Part shown: in pieces, positions 34,232 to 38,004 of the stretch
How the letters are laid out: each line of letters begins with the position of its first letter
How positions within the stretch are numbered: position 1 is the stretch's first letter
From: Clostridia bacterium
GTDB taxonomy: Bacteria > Bacillota_E > SLMV01 > PUMD01
NCBI GenBank assembly: GCA_003563755.1
Contig: PWUB01000303.1
Coordinates: 1 to 38,004 of the forward strand
Direction: 5' to 3'
DNA length: 38,004 bases
Translations under genes and position numbers: made by a program
The notes under the pieces: model-generated
Told to the model about the DNA's origin: nothing
Databases searched by the model: none
What the model saw: the letters and a program-made list of their open reading frames with translations, nothing else

Positions 34232-35078
34232 GGTAGCTATCGTCACCGACGGCTCGGCGGATCTCGCTCCCGCGACGGCTGACGCGCTGGGTATCCAGGT
34301 GATTCCCGTGACCACCTACGTCGGCCTGGATGTCAGGCCGCATGACACAGGTAACGCCGAATCGTTCTGGGAGAAGGTTGGCGACAGTGATGCTGAGGTG
34401 CGGACGGCCCAGCCCACCCCGGGAGACTTCTACGAGGCGTACGGTGAGATCCTGGAGGAGAGAGGATCGGATACCGAGATCATCTCGATCCACCTCTCCA
34501 AGCACCTCAGCAATACGGTGCGCTCGGCCCATCTTGCGGCGGAGATGCTCGGGGGGGCACAGATCACGGTCATAGACTCGGGCCTCGTCGGGCCACCCCT
34601 GGGTCAGGTTGTCGCTGAGGCTGCGAGCCAGGCAGGGGAAGACTACGGCCTGGAGGAAGTGAAGGACCTGGTCTACGCGGTCATATCTCAAATGAGCGTC
34701 CTTCTGTATGCCAAAAGGCCCGGTTCCCTGGGCGGGGCTCATGAGGGCTTCCTTGGCAGGCTTTTTGCATCGATGACCTCGCCCCTGCGTGCCAACATGA
34801 TGACCCTGGAGCGTGGAGATATGGTGAGCGTAGGACGCTGTCGCGACGAGAAACAGGCGGTGGCACGGCTCTCCGAGCTGTTGGAGGAGAAGCAGGTCGG
34901 ACTGAGGCGGCTGGCCCTGGTGGGCATCGTGTATGCCGCTTCATCGGCTCCCGCCGAGCTGGTGCACGAGGTGAAAACAAACGTTGACTCGACCCTTGAG
35001 GTTGAGGAATATGCCATGGGTCCTGTTCTGGGTGGTCTCCTGGGACCGGGTTCCTTGGGGGTGTTTACCGTTGGCTGA
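34224..35078 (+). CDS. DegV/FakB-family fatty acid-binding protein
   Basis: A 284-residue DegV-family protein. Members bind a fatty acid and, as FakB, present it to FakA for phosphorylation. The N-terminal IVTDGSADL, VIPV...V and TAQPTPGDF (61-69, the family TSQPS element), and HLSKHLSNTVRSA (family STLSGTYQSA region) identify it. The C-terminal family motif HTGPG reads LLGPG (272-276), and the usual central RGGR reads RPGS, so two ligand-site elements are altered. It is inserted between fabH and fabD, not a standard place. TTG 34224 lies within the fabH end, behind GGGAGAGGGGGA. Fatty acid binding is likely but not assured. Confidence 0.85.
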   Translation: MSEVAIVTDGSADLAPATADALGIQVIPVTTYVGLDVRPHDTGNAESFWEKVGDSDAEVRTAQPTPGDFYEAYGEILEERGSDTEIISIHLSKHLSNTVRSAHLAAEMLGGAQITVIDSGLVGPPLGQVVAEAASQAGEDYGLEEVKDLVYAVISQMSVLLYAKRPGSLGGAHEGFLGRLFASMTSPLRANMMTLERGDMVSVGRCRDEKQAVARLSELLEEKQVGLRRLALVGIVYAASSAPAELVHEVKTNVDSTLEVEEYAMGPVLGGLLGPGSLGVFTVG

Positions 35079-36015
35079 ACCGTATGCGGTTTTGTTTCCA
35101 GGCCAGGGAGCACAATACGTCGGGATGGGTGAGGAGCTGATCAACGAATACCCTCAGGCCCGTGCGGTCTTTGAACGCGCATCGGAGACCCTGGGATGGG
35201 ACGTGGCCCGCCTGTGTGTCGAAGGTCCGGCCCAACGGCTGAATCTCACGGAATACACACAACCCGCACTCTTGACCCTCAGCATGGCGGTGTGGGAAAC
35301 TCTCAGGCAGCGCGGAGCTCCCGAGCCTGCCGTGGCTGCAGGGTTGAGTCTCGGTGAGTACTCCGCCCTGGTGGCCGCCGGGGTACTGACCCTGGAGGAG
35401 GCGTGCGTGTTAGTGAACAGGCGCGGCAAGTACATGCAGCGGGCCGTGCCCCCCGGTGAGGGAGGCATGGCAGCGGTGCTGGGACTCGACGGTGAGGTGG
35501 TGCGCGAGGTATGCGCCGAGATGCGCGAAGACAACCCCGGCGGGGTGATACAGGGCGCAAATTTCAACTGTCCCGGCCAGGTGGTGATCTCCGGTCACAC
35601 CGCGCTGGTTCAGCAAGCATGCCGCCGGCTCAGTGAACACGGAGCCAGGCGCGCCGTTTTCCTCGAGGTGAGTGCACCCTTCCACTCCCGTCTCATGATG
35701 CCTGCCAGGGAGGAGCTGGCGGAGGCCTTCAGGGATATCACTTTCCGCAGCGCCAGCTTTCCGGTGATCGCCAACGCGACCTCACGTGAAGTCAGTGAAC
35801 CGGATGAGATCAAGGAGGCACTGTTGGACCAGGTTGCATCGGCGGTGCTGTGGGAGGCATCGATGCGGCGGATTCTTCGGAGAGGTGTGAGGCGATTCCT
35901 TGAGGCCGGACCGGGATCCGTACTCCGGGGCTTTCTCGGCAGAATCGACCGCAGGGCCCTAGTCTTGGGATGCGACAAGCCCGAGGAAGTGGAAGGGGTG
36001 TTGGACACGCTGTGA
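35071..36015 (+). CDS. fabD: Malonyl-CoA:ACP transacylase FabD
   Basis: FabD loads malonyl groups onto ACP. The 314 residues carry [14 protein letters not shown], the nucleophile motif [10 protein letters not shown], and catalytic His in SAPFHSRLM. The TTG at 35071 is selected because the family sequence starts there and GGGGG is nine bases upstream; it overlaps the degV stop by eight bases. The earlier open frame within degV is not plausible. Its stop overlaps the fabG start (GTGA), again showing coupling. Confidence 0.95.
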   Translation: MAEPYAVLFPGQGAQYVGMGEELINEYPQARAVFERASETLGWDVARLCVEGPAQRLNLTEYTQPALLTLSMAVWETLRQRGAPEPAVAAGLSLGEYSALVAAGVLTLEEACVLVNRRGKYMQRAVPPGEGGMAAVLGLDGEVVREVCAEMREDNPGGVIQGANFNCPGQVVISGHTALVQQACRRLSEHGARRAVFLEVSAPFHSRLMMPAREELAEAFRDITFRSASFPVIANATSREVSEPDEIKEALLDQVASAVLWEASMRRILRRGVRRFLEAGPGSVLRGFLGRIDRRALVLGCDKPEEVEGVLDTL

Positions 36016-36758
36016 ATTTCAACGGGGAAGTGAGTCTGGTGACAGGGGGCTCCAGAGGCATAGGCCGCGCCATCTCGCTGCGCCTGGCCGAGGCGGGTGC
36101 CCGTGTGGTGGTGAGCAACCTCGACCTTGACGTGGCCGAGGATGTTGCGGAGGAGATTCGAGGACTGGGCGGGGAGGCCCTGGCCGTGAGGATGGACGTC
36201 GGCTCCGCCGATGAGGTCGATGCCGGGTTCTCTGCCGTGCAGGAGCAGTGGGGACCCGTGGAGGTGCTGGTTAACAACGCCGGTATCACGAGGGACGGCC
36301 TGCTGCTGCGCATGTCCATGGATGCCTGGTCCGACGTCATGCGCATCAATCTCGACGGGGCCTTCATGGTGAGCAAGCGCGCCCTACGGGGCATGATGCG
36401 CGCGCGCAGCGGCGCCATCGTCAACATCGCGTCGATCGTCGGCCTGGTCGGCAACGCGGGTCAGTCCAACTACGCGGCGTCCAAGGCGGGCCTCTTGGCC
36501 CTCACCCGCAGCCTCGCCGCGGAGGCAGGATCGAGGGACATCAGGGTGAACGCGGTTGCACCCGGGTTCATCGGAACCAGGATGACCGAGAGCATGCCAG
36601 AGGATTGGATAGAAGCCGTCGTTGACCGCATCAAGCTGGGCCGGATAGGGACCCCGGAGGAGGTCGCAGAGGCGGTGTGTTTCCTCGCGTCGCCTGCCGC
36701 CTCCTACATCACGGGGCAGGTCCTGGTGATCGACGGCGGATTGAGTGTGGGCCTGTAG
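36012..36758 (+). CDS. fabG: 3-oxoacyl-ACP reductase FabG
   Basis: FabG reduces 3-oxoacyl-ACP with NADPH. The 248-residue product, exactly the usual length, shows the cofactor motif [21 protein letters not shown], and the catalytic Ser-Tyr-Lys in [21 protein letters not shown]. The GTG at 36012 overlaps the fabD stop by four bases and has AAGGGG at 35992-35997 upstream. C-terminal [14 protein letters not shown] is typical. Confidence 0.95.
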   Translation: MNFNGEVSLVTGGSRGIGRAISLRLAEAGARVVVSNLDLDVAEDVAEEIRGLGGEALAVRMDVGSADEVDAGFSAVQEQWGPVEVLVNNAGITRDGLLLRMSMDAWSDVMRINLDGAFMVSKRALRGMMRARSGAIVNIASIVGLVGNAGQSNYAASKAGLLALTRSLAAEAGSRDIRVNAVAPGFIGTRMTESMPEDWIEAVVDRIKLGRIGTPEEVAEAVCFLASPAASYITGQVLVIDGGLSVGL

Positions 36759-36818
36759 CATACAGATTGATTGTCGGCGCGGGATGCACATGAAACACCA
36801 CCATGAGGGGGTACTGGA

Positions 36819-37061
36819 ATGAAGAAGGAAGAGATTTACGGACTCGTCAAGACTATGCTGGTTGAGCAGCTGGGAGTCGGAGAGGATGAGGTACGACCCG
36901 AGGCCGATTTCGCCGCGGATCTCGGTGCGGACTCACTGGACCTGGTGGAGCTCATCATGTCTTTGGAGGAAGAGTTCGAGCTCGATATTCCCGACGAGGA
37001 TGTGGAGGATATTGTGACCGTCGATGACGCTGTTACGTACATCGCCGATCACCTCGATTGA
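36819..37061 (+). CDS. acpP: Acyl carrier protein
   Basis: An 80-residue acidic acyl carrier protein, the shuttle for growing acyl chains. The phosphopantetheine attachment serine is in [13 protein letters not shown]. Length and acidity are normal. ATG 36819 follows GAGGGGG. The 60-base gap after fabG is the largest within the fab block and might hold a processing site or second promoter, though I see none clearly; extra ribosome loading of acpP is usual. Confidence 0.96.
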   Translation: MKKEEIYGLVKTMLVEQLGVGEDEVRPEADFAADLGADSLDLVELIMSLEEEFELDIPDEDVEDIVTVDDAVTYIADHLD

Positions 37062-37078
37062 CATTGGAGCTGAGGCAG

Positions 37079-38004
37079 ATGAAGCAGAGAGCCGTGGTCA
37101 CGGGGCTGGGCGTTATCAGCCCCGTGGGACATGATCCAGATGAGATGTGGAGCAACCTGGTCGCGGGCCGTTCCGGGGTAGGGTACATAAGCAAGTTCGA
37201 TACTTCGGAGCATACGGTGAAGATTGCCGCCGAAGTACAGGGTTTCGATCCGGTCAAGTACATCGACCGCAAGGAAGCCCGTCGGATGGATCCCTGCTGC
37301 CAGTACGCCATGGCAGCCGCCCTGGAGGCGGTTGAGAATGCCGGACTTGACGTGGACGAGATGTCCTCGGACCGAACCGGCGTCGTGTTGGGCACCGGGC
37401 AGGGAGGCATCACGACTCTCTTCGATCAGATGGAGATATACTTCACCAGGGGCCCGCGCCGGGTGAGCCCCTTCTGCGTACCCATGATGATCTCAAACAT
37501 GCCGGCGGGACACGTGGCCATCCGGTTCGGGGCTCGCGGGCCCAGCATCACCCTGACCACCGCGTGCGCGGCCTCCGGGCACGCCCTGGGTGAGGCTCTG
37601 CGCATCCTGCAGCGCGGGGAGGCGGACATGATCCTGGCCGGCGGTACGGAGTCCGGGATCGTTCCCCTGTCCCTGGCAGGGTTCGCCTCGATGAAGGCGC
37701 TGTCCACCCGCAATGATGACCCCACCGGAGCCTGTCGACCCTTCGACGTCGACCGTGACGGCTTCGTACTGGGTGAGGGAGCGGCGGTGTTGGTCCTCGA
37801 GACCCTGGAACACGCCGAGTCCAGGGGTGCAGACATCCTGGCGGAACTGGTGGGGTATGCGGCCTCCAGTGACGCTTACCATATAACGGCACCACCCCCC
37901 TCCGGTGAAGGCGGTGCCCGGTCGATGGCGGGCGCCATTGCCGATGCTGGTCTTGGGCCTGCCGAAATTGACTACATCAACGCCCACGGCACCGGGACTC
38001 CCAC
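37079..38004 (+). CDS. fabF: 3-oxoacyl-ACP synthase II FabF, 3' end outside window
   Basis: FabF elongates acyl-ACP by condensation with malonyl-ACP. About 308 of the usual 410 residues are visible. It opens KQRAVVTGLGVISPVG; the active-site Cys is in TTACAASGHALGEA and the first catalytic His in NAHGTGTP at the window's end; the second His falls outside. ATG 37079 follows TGAGGCAG and starts 17 bases after acpP. The frame has no stop, so the gene continues to the right. Confidence 0.94.
   Translation, partial: MKQRAVVTGLGVISPVGHDPDEMWSNLVAGRSGVGYISKFDTSEHTVKIAAEVQGFDPVKYIDRKEARRMDPCCQYAMAAALEAVENAGLDVDEMSSDRTGVVLGTGQGGITTLFDQMEIYFTRGPRRVSPFCVPMMISNMPAGHVAIRFGARGPSITLTTACAASGHALGEALRILQRGEADMILAGGTESGIVPLSLAGFASMKALSTRNDDPTGACRPFDVDRDGFVLGEGAAVLVLETLEHAESRGADILAELVGYAASSDAYHITAPPPSGEGGARSMAGAIADAGLGPAEIDYINAHGTGTP

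Noticed and set aside
1..38004. CRISPR arrays, tRNA or rRNA genes, insertion sequences, phage genes
   Set aside because: Read for regular direct repeats, tRNA-like stems, transposases and integrases; none seen. The window is almost entirely accounted for by core genes.

Overview
The window is 38 kb of dense, GC-rich DNA and reads as chromosomal core from an endospore-forming member of the Firmicutes (Bacillota). The evidence for a spore former is direct: an alpha/beta-type small acid-soluble spore protein, the germination protease Gpr that cuts such proteins, and a 26-residue SpoVM-like peptide. FapR, a PASTA-domain kinase, RemA and RqcH fit the same group. High GC, frequent TTG and GTG starts and the gene set differ from Bacillus itself. 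I would call it a deep or uncultured clostridial-type lineage and not name a genus.

The backbone follows, with gaps and insertions, the order known from the B. subtilis ylo region: rqcH, Ca2+-ATPase, yicC, remA, rpoZ, coaBC, priA, def, fmt, rsmB, rlmN, prkC, rpe, spoVM, rpmB, yloU, yloV(fakA), recG, fapR, plsX, fabD, fabG, acpP. From left to right: (1) 1-4158, a partial rqcH and a three-gene redox-flavoured set (CGGC protein, beta-propeller, aldo/keto reductase) on the minus strand, facing away from a QueG-like 4Fe-4S protein. (2) 4354-20729, a long plus-strand run: Ca2+-ATPase, dapF, ubiB, yicC, remA, rpoZ, coaBC, priA, a def-fmt fusion, three membrane proteins (DUF116, YugP-type zinc peptidase, DUF6391), rsmB and rlmN. 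(3) 20763-28159, the PASTA kinase, rpe, a small membrane protein, spoVM, rpmB (minus), the Asp23 protein, fakA and recG. (4) 28355-31473, a sporulation and germination patch (SASP convergent with gpr), then dgt and a small membrane protein. (5) 31567-38004, a fatty-acid operon: FapR operators, fapR, plsX, fabH, degV, fabD, fabG, acpP and fabF (cut by the window edge).

Functionally the window joins protein quality control and translation (RqcH, deformylase/formyltransferase, RsmB, RlmN, bL28), DNA replication restart and recombination (PriA, RecG), coenzyme A supply (CoaBC), and membrane lipid synthesis under FapR. FakA (24503) and a DegV/FakB-family protein inside the fab operon (34224) could form a fatty-acid kinase pair feeding acyl-phosphate to the PlsX step.

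The most notable observations are the single-polypeptide fusion of peptide deformylase and methionyl-tRNA formyltransferase, the tiny SpoVM gene behind a promoter that resembles a sigma-E site, two overlapping FapR-like operators, the degV insertion with altered C-terminal motif, and the absence of gmk, prpC and rsgA from their usual places. I saw no tRNA, rRNA, CRISPR array, insertion sequence or prophage.
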